This document shows, one piece after another, positions 1-5,966 of a stretch of 14,115 bases of DNA; within the stretch, counting starts at the first letter, position 1, and every line of letters begins with the position of its first letter. The stretch spans positions 1-14,115 of the forward strand of contig JAFCCZ010000014.1 of the NCBI GenBank assembly GCA_017609945.1, in the 5' to 3' direction. The notes beneath the pieces are model-generated. The model saw nothing but the letters and a program-made list of their open reading frames with translations, had not been told where the DNA came from and made no database searches. The position numbers and the translations under genes were made by a program. This DNA is from Candidatus Iainarchaeum sp. Lineage in GTDB: Archaea; Iainarchaeota; Iainarchaeia; Iainarchaeales; GCA-2688035.

Positions 1-428
1 TTGTAAACAAATCCTGATCCAAAAATCGGAACCCAAATGCTGTCCCCTGAGGTAAGCGGCCGGCCAAGAAAGCTCTTCTTGAGAATGCGGTCATAGCCAC
101 TTGCAATAATTCTAACCTCCTGGGTTGGGGCAAGAACAACCTTTTTGCCCTCCTTTGGGTTAGCCGGCCTTACGGTAACCCTTTCGCCAAGGCCTGCGCC
201 TGAATTCTGCCTAATGAAGTGGTCCATTCTAATTAGGGCCTTTCCCTCATCCTCTGCACGGGCCGGCCAGATTATCGCGGCCGTTTTCTTGTTCCCCTCA
301 ATCTCAACAATGTCCCCGCTTGTTAACCCCAAGCTTATCTTGGTAGCGCGGTCAAGTGTTACTATATTGCGTCCGACGTGGCTTGGGTCAGGTTCCTCAA
401 CCTTTAGCACAAGTTCTTTTACCGGCAT
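1..428 (-). CDS. cdc48: CDC48/VAT-type AAA ATPase, N-terminal domain only (partial at window edge)
   Basis: The start codon is at 428-426 and the frame stays open to base 1, giving about 142 residues; the rest lies outside the window. Residues 5-90 match the double-psi barrel of CDC48/p97/VAT N-domains: a VTLDRAT stretch near 24-30, GDIVEIEG at 38-45, RAEDEGKALIRMD at 57-69, and RQNSGAGLGERVTVR at 73-87. Residues 98-142 fit the second (CDC48_2) subdomain, with the typical GRPLTSGD. CDC48 is a hexameric unfoldase that extracts and unfolds proteins for degradation in the cytoplasm. The two AAA modules expected downstream are not in view, so the ATPase itself is inferred from the N-domain. The start is supported by homology over the first residues. 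It lies 32 bases after the NFACT-R gene on the same strand, so the two are probably co-transcribed. Confidence 0.88.
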   Translation of the reverse strand, partial: MPVKELVLKVEEPDPSHVGRNIVTLDRATKISLGLTSGDIVEIEGNKKTAAIIWPARAEDEGKALIRMDHFIRQNSGAGLGERVTVRPANPKEGKKVVLAPTQEVRIIASGYDRILKKSFLGRPLTSGDSIWVPIFGSGFVY

Positions 429-460
429 AATTAATCATTCCTAACAAACTAATAAAAATC

Positions 461-1249
461 TTATTCAGGGATTTTGACCTCAATGCCACTCGCTGGAATC
501 ATGCGGATTATTTCATCAAGTGAAATTCCTGCTTTCTCGTCCTTGCGCTTAATGGCGGGAAGAATCCTTTTGGCGGCATCACTGGCGCTCTGCTTTCCAG
601 GCAATAGCTCTGCAAAGATGCGAGAACTCTTTTTAATTGCGGCGAGAGGGCCTGAAATTACTTCCTTTTCAGCATTAACGCCAACTGCAAGGCGCAGAGG
701 GGTTTTCCTGAACCACTTCCTTTTGCCGTAAATCATGAAGGCTCCGGTTGCAAGAGAGGTCTGCGAGGGGGCCTGCTTGCTAACCTGATCTTTTGAAACC
801 GCGTAAACGTCAACTGAGGGAAGGGAATTCTGCCAGGCCTTGCTGAAGACCGCTGCAAACTGCGCTGCCTCCTTTAAGGTTGTTTCAGGGATTGGGTCAG
901 AGGCCTTTACCACGCACGCGCTCCCGCCCGGAATGTCGGCGTGCAGAAAAAGGTCCTGCTCGTCCAGATGCTTTTTTACAACCAGCTCGTTCTGCTTTGC
1001 GCTCCTGCCCCCAACAACCAAGAGGCCGTCTGATGAAAGGAACCAGCGGAATTGATGGAACCATTTGGGCTTTCTCTTCTTAAGCGGTTCTTTTTTTGGG
1101 TTTTCTTTTGGGCGTTTGGCAATTGCTCCCTTTGTGCGGGAAATGGCCTTGGCGAGGCCGGAAAGCTTTCTCTTTGATTTTTTTGACCGCTCAAAGTAAA
1201 GCGAGGCGTTTTCCTCAACGCTCTTTTCAAAATCAAGCTCCAGTCTCAT
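461..1249 (-). CDS. Stand-alone NFACT-R (DUF814) protein, C-terminal half of archaeal RqcH/NEMF
   Basis: A 262-residue protein matching only the C-terminal half of RqcH/NEMF (Rqc2, Tae2, fibronectin-binding-like) proteins. It begins at the conserved LD...S..ENA..YF block (residues 4-19), normally found after the coiled coil. A very basic linker follows (about 21-62), then the NFACT-R domain: WFHQFRWFLSSDGLLVVGGR (63-82), LFLHADIPGG (100-109), and ATGAFMIYGKRKWF (167-180). A typical archaeal tail with SGPLAAIKK and LLPGK (199-219) ends it. The NFACT-N domain, which in RqcH carries the residues needed for tailing, and the helix-hairpin-helix and coiled-coil parts are absent. Full-length family members are roughly twice this size or more. 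No upstream frame restores the missing part; the preceding gene is an unrelated regulator ending 13 bases before this start. It may be a split partner whose other half lies elsewhere, or a distinct RNA/ribosome-binding factor. Confidence 0.85.
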   Translation of the reverse strand: MRLELDFEKSVEENASLYFERSKKSKRKLSGLAKAISRTKGAIAKRPKENPKKEPLKKRKPKWFHQFRWFLSSDGLLVVGGRSAKQNELVVKKHLDEQDLFLHADIPGGSACVVKASDPIPETTLKEAAQFAAVFSKAWQNSLPSVDVYAVSKDQVSKQAPSQTSLATGAFMIYGKRKWFRKTPLRLAVGVNAEKEVISGPLAAIKKSSRIFAELLPGKQSASDAAKRILPAIKRKDEKAGISLDEIIRMIPASGIEVKIPE

Positions 1250-1262
1250 GGAAAAACCCCAA

Positions 1263-1808
1263 TCAGTCGTTTTTGGATATCCCGCGCTCCCTCTTGATTA
1301 GCTCAATTATTGACTTTGTCCTGCTCTCGTTTTTGAAAATCGGTTCAACTGAAAAAAAGCTCTGCGTGTCATTCACCAGATCATAAAAGCCAGGGGTGGA
1401 ACGGTATCGTTTCTGGAAGCTCTCGTGGTATTTCTCAACGCTCTTGTAAATGTTTCTTGTGAGAATGTTCCAGTTTCCGCTTCCAACCACGCTGCCAACC
1501 CAGTAAACGTGTGGGTCTTTGGAGACTGTTGCAAGATATTTTTCAAACGCCTTGCTTTCACTGAAGTCAACCTTGTTGACGCTTAGGACTTCAAGATTAT
1601 AGCCCATCTTTCTAAAGTTTACTTTGGGCCCAAAACCCTGCAATATCCCCTCTTTTTGAAGGAAATCCATACTGCTCTTTATTGTGGCCTTGTGAAAGCC
1701 TGTGTGGCGCTGAATCTGCCTGATGTTTGGCTGAACGCTGCCCTTCTTGAGCAGGGCCTCAAGAATTTTAACGCGAATCTCGTCAGTTACCTTCATCTGA
1801 TTTGACAT
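1263..1808 (-). CDS. Lrp/AsnC-like transcriptional regulator (divergent)
   Basis: A 181-residue protein with an N-terminal winged helix-turn-helix (about 8-60: IRVKILEALL, then QIQRHTGFHKATIKSSMDFL, then GIL). Its C-terminal half (about 72-155) has the layout of an Lrp/AsnC effector (RAM) domain, with VYWVGSVVGSGNWNILTRN at 101-119 standing where Lrp proteins carry the G-x-(Y/W)-D/N-(I/L) turn. Such proteins act as DNA-binding dimers or octamers that sense small molecules. The fit is looser than for the second Lrp gene in the window, so the ligand is unknown. The start at 1808 is supported by an AGGTGG Shine-Dalgarno sequence six bases upstream and a TATA-like box further out. It is the first gene of the probable regulator/NFACT-R/cdc48 operon and may autoregulate it; this is inference from position. 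Confidence 0.75.
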   Translation of the reverse strand: MSNQMKVTDEIRVKILEALLKKGSVQPNIRQIQRHTGFHKATIKSSMDFLQKEGILQGFGPKVNFRKMGYNLEVLSVNKVDFSESKAFEKYLATVSKDPHVYWVGSVVGSGNWNILTRNIYKSVEKYHESFQKRYRSTPGFYDLVNDTQSFFSVEPIFKNESRTKSIIELIKRERGISKND

Positions 1809-1814
1809 GGACTA

Positions 1815-1843
1815 ACCACCTGTAAACTAAGATAAATATTATA
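1815..1843 (-). promoter_or_regulatory. Promoter and Shine-Dalgarno site of the regulator/NFACT-R/cdc48 operon
   Basis: On the minus strand, a TATA-like ATAATATTTATC (1843-1832 region) is followed by AGGTGGT (1821-1815), six bases before the ATG at 1808. The spacing allows a short leader carrying the ribosome binding site. This promoter probably drives all three minus-strand genes at the left end of the window. Confidence 0.5.
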
Positions 1844-1893
1844 CAAATAACAATTTAAGTGTATTGATTTGGATAGTAAAATTAAGATAGTTG

Positions 1894-1900
1894 TTATATA
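1894..1900 (+). promoter_or_regulatory. TATA-like box for a possible plus-strand small RNA
   Basis: TTATATA at 1894-1900, in an A/T-rich stretch, would place transcription initiation near 1920-1925 on the plus strand. No plus-strand gene begins here, so the box either serves the candidate small RNA below or is chance. Confidence 0.3.
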
Positions 1901-1920
1901 GTTTGGAGTGGTAAATTATT

Positions 1921-2010
1921 ACAAGGAAACACCACTAGGAGGGATCCAAGAGATTGCTTCGATAACGGTTGAAGGGAGGGATAGGCTCACCGTACTAAGA
2001 ACGGTTTTTA
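1921..2010 (+). ncRNA. Candidate small non-coding RNA between the Lrp-like gene and topA
   Basis: This roughly 90-base stretch has a TATA-like box about 25 bases upstream and ends in a hairpin plus T-run on the plus strand. It contains two direct copies of GGAGGGAT (1938-1945 and 1975-1982). It also has three complementary arms, ACGGT (1965-1969), ACCGT (1989-1993) and ACGGT (2001-2005), which allow two mutually exclusive hairpins. Its end runs antisense into the last codons of topA (stop codon at 1997-1995). No tRNA, rRNA or clear C/D-box motif is visible, and I do not recognise the family. It could instead be only the 3' untranslated region of topA read on the other strand. Confidence 0.25.
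1989..2009 (+). terminator. Hairpin plus T-run, plus strand
   Basis: ACCGT (1989-1993), a 7-base loop and ACGGT (2001-2005) form a short stem that runs directly into five T (2005-2009). This resembles an intrinsic terminator for plus-strand transcription. There is no matching T-run on the minus strand after topA. Confidence 0.35.
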
Positions 2011-4085
2011 TTGTGTCCCTCTTCTTCACCTAGTTTTTTTGCCCTATCCTCAGCTCTTTTCTTCCACTCTTCCTTTGACGGGCAGTTGTGGTCAATGCAC
2101 ATTTTAAAGCGGCGCCTGCCTGCGCCCACGTAAATCATAATGTTTTCGCACTCAGGGCATTTCTCGGACAGGGGTGAAATTGGGCCCTTCTGCGGTAAGG
2201 GAAAAGAATTTGTGCACTTTGGATAGTTGCTGCATCCCAAAAACCTTTTTCCCGTTGCCCTGCCCCTCCTAATAAGGAGTTCGCCGTCACAGCCCTTTGC
2301 AGAGCACGGTCCGATTATTGAGTCAGAGCGAATGGCTTTCCTTATGTGCGAGCCAACATCTGCCTTGTGTTCAAGCAGCTTGTCAAGGGCTTTGGAGAGC
2401 TCGTCCCTGCTCTCGTTCACAACCGACTCCTTGGTTTTCTTTCCCTCTGCAACCAAATCCATCTCCTTCTCTATGCGGGCGGTCATGTCCGACTTTGCCA
2501 CAATAGGGGAGTGCTCTTCAATTGATTCAATGACCGCAAAACCAACCTTGTTTGGCTCAAGGGCCTTCTTCCCGAAAATGTATTTTCTCGCAAGAAGCTT
2601 TTGGATAATTTCAGCCCGCGTTGACTTTGTTCCAAGGTTGAGCTCGGACATTTTTTTAATAAGGCTTCCCTGGGAATACCTTGGCTTTGGAGTGGTTTGC
2701 TTTGAAAGCTTCTCAAGCTTTTCAAGGGCAACGGTGTCGCCCTCTGAAAGCGGTGGAAGGAAAACCTCGTTTGCCTTGGAATAGGGGTAAAGCTCTTTCC
2801 AGGCCTTTTTCACAAAAACTTGGCCTGTTGCAATAAACGGCTGGCCGTTGAGGTCAATTTCAACCGAAAGGTTTTCGGTTACCGCGTCCTCGGCAAGCGT
2901 TGCAAGGAACCTCCTGCAGACAAGCTCGTAAACCTTCCAGTGCTCTGGTGAAAGCTTTTGCCTGCTCACCGCCGAAACGGGGTGAATTGGCGGGTGGTCC
3001 TTTGTCTGCTTGCCTTTTGAGGGAACAATCTTTTTGAGTGCAAGAACCTTGTTTACTGCGTCATTTAATTCTGCAACCTTTGAAATCTGCGTAAGAATTT
3101 CATTAAGGTCCAAAGAGGCAGGGTATACTGCGTTATCTGTTCTCGGATAGGAAAGGAAACCGCTTTGGTAGAGTGATTCGGCGATTTGCATGGCACGCCC
3201 GGCGGTAAAGCCAATGCTGGTAGCGGAAGTAAGAAACGAGGTTGTGTTAAAGGGAAGAGGCTTCTTCAGCACGCGCTTCCTCTTGGTAATTTTTGTTACC
3301 TTGCCCTTTGGGGGCCTTTTGCAGTCAAACGCTTCGTTTGCCTCTTTCTCGTCCCAAAACCTGCCATTTTTGTGGCCTGCCTCAAACTTGCTTTTCTCCT
3401 TGGAAAAGACTGCGGCAAGCTCCCAGTACTTCCTGGGATCAAAAGCAAGCCTTTCCTTTTCCCGGTCAACGATGAGGGCAAGGGTTGGCCCCTGAACGCG
3501 GCCCATGCTCAAAAACTCTTTGCCAAGTCTGCCTGAGACAATTGAAAGGAACCGTGTAAGGACCGCGCCCCACACAAGGTCTATTTCGCGCCGCGAATCG
3601 GCCGAGTCAGAAAGGTTTTCATCGGCGTCGGTAAGGGAATCAAAGGCCTTTTCTATGTCCACTGGAGTTATTGCAGAAAAAAGCGCACGCTTTACTTTTA
3701 TGCCTGAATTTCCCTCCTTTAAAGCGTTAATTGCCTCAAAACCAATGGATTCGCCCTCCCTGTCGTTGTCAGTTGCAATTATCGCCTGGTCAACGTCCTT
3801 TGCAATATTGCGCAGGAAATCAAGAATTGGCTTTTCACTGTCCTTGTACTCTATATCTGCCTTTGCCAGGGTTCTCAAATCGGTCCCAATCCAGTAAGCG
3901 TAACGCGAAGGAAAGTCAATGTCAACAACGTGGCCGCGTAAGGGCACTGTAATAAACTGCTTGCTACCGCGCTCAAAGGCAAAAAATTTAGCCCCCTTTT
4001 CCATTGAGACAGGCACGTCGCGGCCGGCAAGAATTGATGAAATTCTTTGCCCGGCAATGGCCTTCTCTGCAACCACCAAAATCAT
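1995..4085 (-). CDS. topA: DNA topoisomerase I (type IA)
   Basis: A 696-residue type IA topoisomerase that relaxes negative supercoils by single-strand passage. The Toprim domain starts at residue 1 (MILVVAEKAIAGQRISSIL) and holds the metal-binding TDNDREGE (105-112) plus GHVVDIDFP (51-59). The catalytic tyrosine is in GFLSYPRTD (Tyr 313). MGRVQGPTL (194-202) and the LGTKSTRAEII block (484-494) are also family hallmarks. Two zinc-ribbon modules close the protein: cysteines near 594, 599, 618, 624, and 643, 646, 663, 668. The frame extends upstream to 4202, but the start at 4085 is chosen because homology begins exactly there and a TATA-like box sits about 25 bases upstream. It is divergent from the antiporter gene. 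All catalytic motifs look intact. Confidence 0.96.
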   Translation of the reverse strand: MILVVAEKAIAGQRISSILAGRDVPVSMEKGAKFFAFERGSKQFITVPLRGHVVDIDFPSRYAYWIGTDLRTLAKADIEYKDSEKPILDFLRNIAKDVDQAIIATDNDREGESIGFEAINALKEGNSGIKVKRALFSAITPVDIEKAFDSLTDADENLSDSADSRREIDLVWGAVLTRFLSIVSGRLGKEFLSMGRVQGPTLALIVDREKERLAFDPRKYWELAAVFSKEKSKFEAGHKNGRFWDEKEANEAFDCKRPPKGKVTKITKRKRVLKKPLPFNTTSFLTSATSIGFTAGRAMQIAESLYQSGFLSYPRTDNAVYPASLDLNEILTQISKVAELNDAVNKVLALKKIVPSKGKQTKDHPPIHPVSAVSRQKLSPEHWKVYELVCRRFLATLAEDAVTENLSVEIDLNGQPFIATGQVFVKKAWKELYPYSKANEVFLPPLSEGDTVALEKLEKLSKQTTPKPRYSQGSLIKKMSELNLGTKSTRAEIIQKLLARKYIFGKKALEPNKVGFAVIESIEEHSPIVAKSDMTARIEKEMDLVAEGKKTKESVVNESRDELSKALDKLLEHKADVGSHIRKAIRSDSIIGPCSAKGCDGELLIRRGRATGKRFLGCSNYPKCTNSFPLPQKGPISPLSEKCPECENIMIYVGAGRRRFKMCIDHNCPSKEEWKKRAEDRAKKLGEEEGHNKNRS

Positions 4086-4148
4086 ATCAACTAATTTGGC
4101 ATCAAAAAGAATAAAAACAATAAACGCCTCTTGTTGTTGGAAATTAGC
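4086..4148. promoter_or_regulatory. Short divergent promoter region, topA / antiporter
   Basis: Only 63 bases separate the two start codons. On the minus strand TTTTTATTC (about 4118-4108) sits 25-30 bases before the topA ATG and suggests a leaderless or near-leaderless mRNA. On the plus strand the A-rich 4106-4123 segment is the only TATA-like candidate for the antiporter. The two core promoters must overlap, so they may compete for the same factors. Confidence 0.4.
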
Positions 4149-5387
4149 ATGCCCACCCCTGGCCCAATAGAAGCAGGCGGAGTGCTCACACTCCTTACAC
4201 AAATAGCAATAGTGCTGTTTATCGGCATAGTTTTGAAGGCAGCAAGCAAAAAAACAGGCGCCCCGTTTGTTGTATCGCTCATTCTCGCAGGAACCGCTGC
4301 TGTCTCACTTGGAGTTCTGGACATGGGGAGATGGGAATGGTTCAGCGAGCTCATTAGAACCCTGGCCCTGATTATAATCGTTTTCAGCGCTGGCTTCCAC
4401 CTGCAGCTCCGCGAAATAAAAAAGGACTCAAAGATAATAATGATGCTTGCAACACTTGGAGTCCTGATAACCTTCGGGCTGATAACAGGCATAACCTATT
4501 CCCTGCTAAGCCTGCCCCTTATAACTGCTGCGTTTCTCGGGGCACTGCTCAGCGGAAGCGATTCCGCAGCCATCTCAGCAAGCTCGGCAAGCGAAAGCAG
4601 AATCTCAACAATCCTGATGAGCGAAAGCGTTTTCAACCAGCCGCTTACCCTGATACTGCCGCTCCTGCTTCTTGATTACGTGGTAAAGCCTGAACTTGCC
4701 CTGCTCAACATCCCAAAATTTTTCCTGCTGATACTTGTAGGCGCCGCAGTCGGAATTACCGGGGCATTTGTCGGACAAAAAATCCTGATTGCGTTAAGGA
4801 CAGAACACGAGCAGATTGCAGGGCTAATGATTGCAATTTCCGTCTTTGTCATTGCCGAAAACCTTTTTGGTTCGGGAATCCTCTCGGTTGCAATTACCGC
4901 GCTGCTACTCAGCAGCAGGAATATCCCAAAAAAGGAAGTTCTTGGAACGTTCTCAAAGCAGCTAGCATTTATCTTCACGGTCTTTGTGTTCGTGCTTCTT
5001 GGAATGCAGTTCTCGGTGCAAACACTTATTGAACTGTCAATCACAAGGCAGGAAATAATTGCAATAGTTGTTGCCCTGGTTGCGGCAAGGCTTTTGAGCA
5101 GCTTCATCGTTCTCTTCAGAACCAAGCTTTCAACCCCTGAAAAGCTGAAGATCGGTTTGATCTCACCAAAGGGCATAGCGCCAGCAGCGCTTGCGCCACT
5201 GCTTATTGCACACAACATTCCGGGCGCGCTTGAGGTTGTTAAGATTGTTTACATTGCAATAATAGCAAGTACGCTGATTTCACTTGCAGCCCTAAAGATG
5301 TGGCTCCCTGGCCCAAGTGTTAAGGAACGAGCGCGTGAGAAAACAGAAGAGCACATCATAAAAAAGACTGCCGGCAAGAAGCAATGA
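4149..5387 (+). CDS. CPA-family cation/proton antiporter-like membrane protein
   Basis: A 412-residue, strongly hydrophobic protein with about 11-13 membrane segments, of the Na+/H+ exchanger (CPA1/CPA2) fold. Recognisable family blocks are FSAGFHLQLREIKKD (79-93), GALLSGSDSAAISA (131-144, equivalent to the usual A(T)DPAA region), SESVFNQPLTLIL (158-170), the helix with a conserved arginine VAARLLSSF (311-319), and PKGIAPAALAP (340-350). The tail is short and charged, with no TrkA-type domains. The usual ion-binding Asn-Asp of CPA1 proteins reads Asn163-Gln164, with the CAG codon at 4638-4640. Transport mode is therefore uncertain: it could be a proton-independent carrier or an inactive paralog. 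The ATG at 4149 is preferred over the in-frame TTG at 4131. It ends immediately before the convergent Lrp gene. Confidence 0.87.
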   Translation: MPTPGPIEAGGVLTLLTQIAIVLFIGIVLKAASKKTGAPFVVSLILAGTAAVSLGVLDMGRWEWFSELIRTLALIIIVFSAGFHLQLREIKKDSKIIMMLATLGVLITFGLITGITYSLLSLPLITAAFLGALLSGSDSAAISASSASESRISTILMSESVFNQPLTLILPLLLLDYVVKPELALLNIPKFFLLILVGAAVGITGAFVGQKILIALRTEHEQIAGLMIAISVFVIAENLFGSGILSVAITALLLSSRNIPKKEVLGTFSKQLAFIFTVFVFVLLGMQFSVQTLIELSITRQEIIAIVVALVAARLLSSFIVLFRTKLSTPEKLKIGLISPKGIAPAALAPLLIAHNIPGALEVVKIVYIAIIASTLISLAALKMWLPGPSVKERAREKTEEHIIKKTAGKKQ

Positions 5388-5867
5388 TTAAAGCCTTTTC
5401 TGCAGAGAGCTTGAAGGAATAGCCTTGCTTCTCTTCAGCTCGGACAAAACCACAAGGGTCTTCAGGTCAAGAATTCCGTCAAGCACCCCAAGCTTGTTGA
5501 TTACCTTTTCAGCGTCGTCCAAATCATTTACCAAAATCTTTGCAAGCAGATTATATTCACCAAGCACCTGGTGCAACTCAACCACATAGTCAAGCGAACC
5601 AAGTTTCTTTATCAGGTCCCTGTTCTTGGAGAGTTCGCTTCGGATCTGCACAAAGATCGGGTTCTCAAACCCAAGGACCTTGTAGTTGATGTCGACTGAG
5701 ATTGAGGAAATCACGCCCTTGCGCTTAAGGCCCTCAACGCGCTTCTTTATTGCGACATCCGTAAGGCTTGTTTCCTTGGCAATGCTGCTGAAGGAAGATC
5801 TGCCATCGTCAAGAAGCCGCTTCAAAATCGCGAGATCAACCTTGTCCAAAGAAACCTGCATAGCCAT
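5388..5867 (-). CDS. Lrp/AsnC family transcriptional regulator
   Basis: About 159 residues from the ATG at 5867; a second ATG two codons later (5861) gives 157. Numbering from the second start, the helix-turn-helix spans about 5-55 (LDKVDLAILKRLLDDGR, SSIAKETSLTDVAIKKRVEGL, KGVI). The effector (RAM) domain spans about 67-142 and includes the classical GEYNLLAKI at 101-109. Family members bind DNA as multimers and respond to amino acids or other small ligands. The gene is convergent with and directly abuts the antiporter gene (no spacer), and is divergent from the NrdD-like gene, so it could regulate that gene across the shared 99-base region. An eight-T run lies directly before the start codon. 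Confidence 0.9.
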   Translation of the reverse strand: MAMQVSLDKVDLAILKRLLDDGRSSFSSIAKETSLTDVAIKKRVEGLKRKGVISSISVDINYKVLGFENPIFVQIRSELSKNRDLIKKLGSLDYVVELHQVLGEYNLLAKILVNDLDDAEKVINKLGVLDGILDLKTLVVLSELKRSKAIPSSSLQKRL

Positions 5868-5966
5868 AAAAAAAACCAATCGACATTAGTATTTCAAATA
5901 AAACTTTATTAAAAAGTTTGCTTTCTGAAAGAAAGGATTAATAATTTTGCAAAACCCATTTATAGG
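5868..5966. promoter_or_regulatory. Divergent promoter region, Lrp regulator / NrdD-like gene
   Basis: This A/T-rich region lies between two divergent starts. On the plus strand GATTAATAATTTT (5937-5949) lies about 25 bases before the ATG at 5967, suggesting a leaderless mRNA. On the minus strand TTTTATTTGAAATA (about 5903-5890) is the TATA-like candidate for the regulator. Lrp-type proteins commonly bind their own divergent promoter, so an operator here is plausible, but I cannot define one. Confidence 0.4.

Noticed and set aside
1951..2034. Open frame starting at an ATT codon after GGAGGGAT
   Set aside because: There is no standard start codon, the frame runs antisense to the topA C-terminus, and no homology is recognisable.
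2227..2784. Plus-strand open frame inside topA
   Set aside because: It lies antisense to the conserved topoisomerase body and zinc ribbons, with shadow composition and no ribosome binding site.
4086..4202. Upstream extension of topA by 39 codons
   Set aside because: Topoisomerase homology begins exactly at the ATG at 4085, a TATA-like box lies inside the extension, and the extension overlaps the antiporter gene start.
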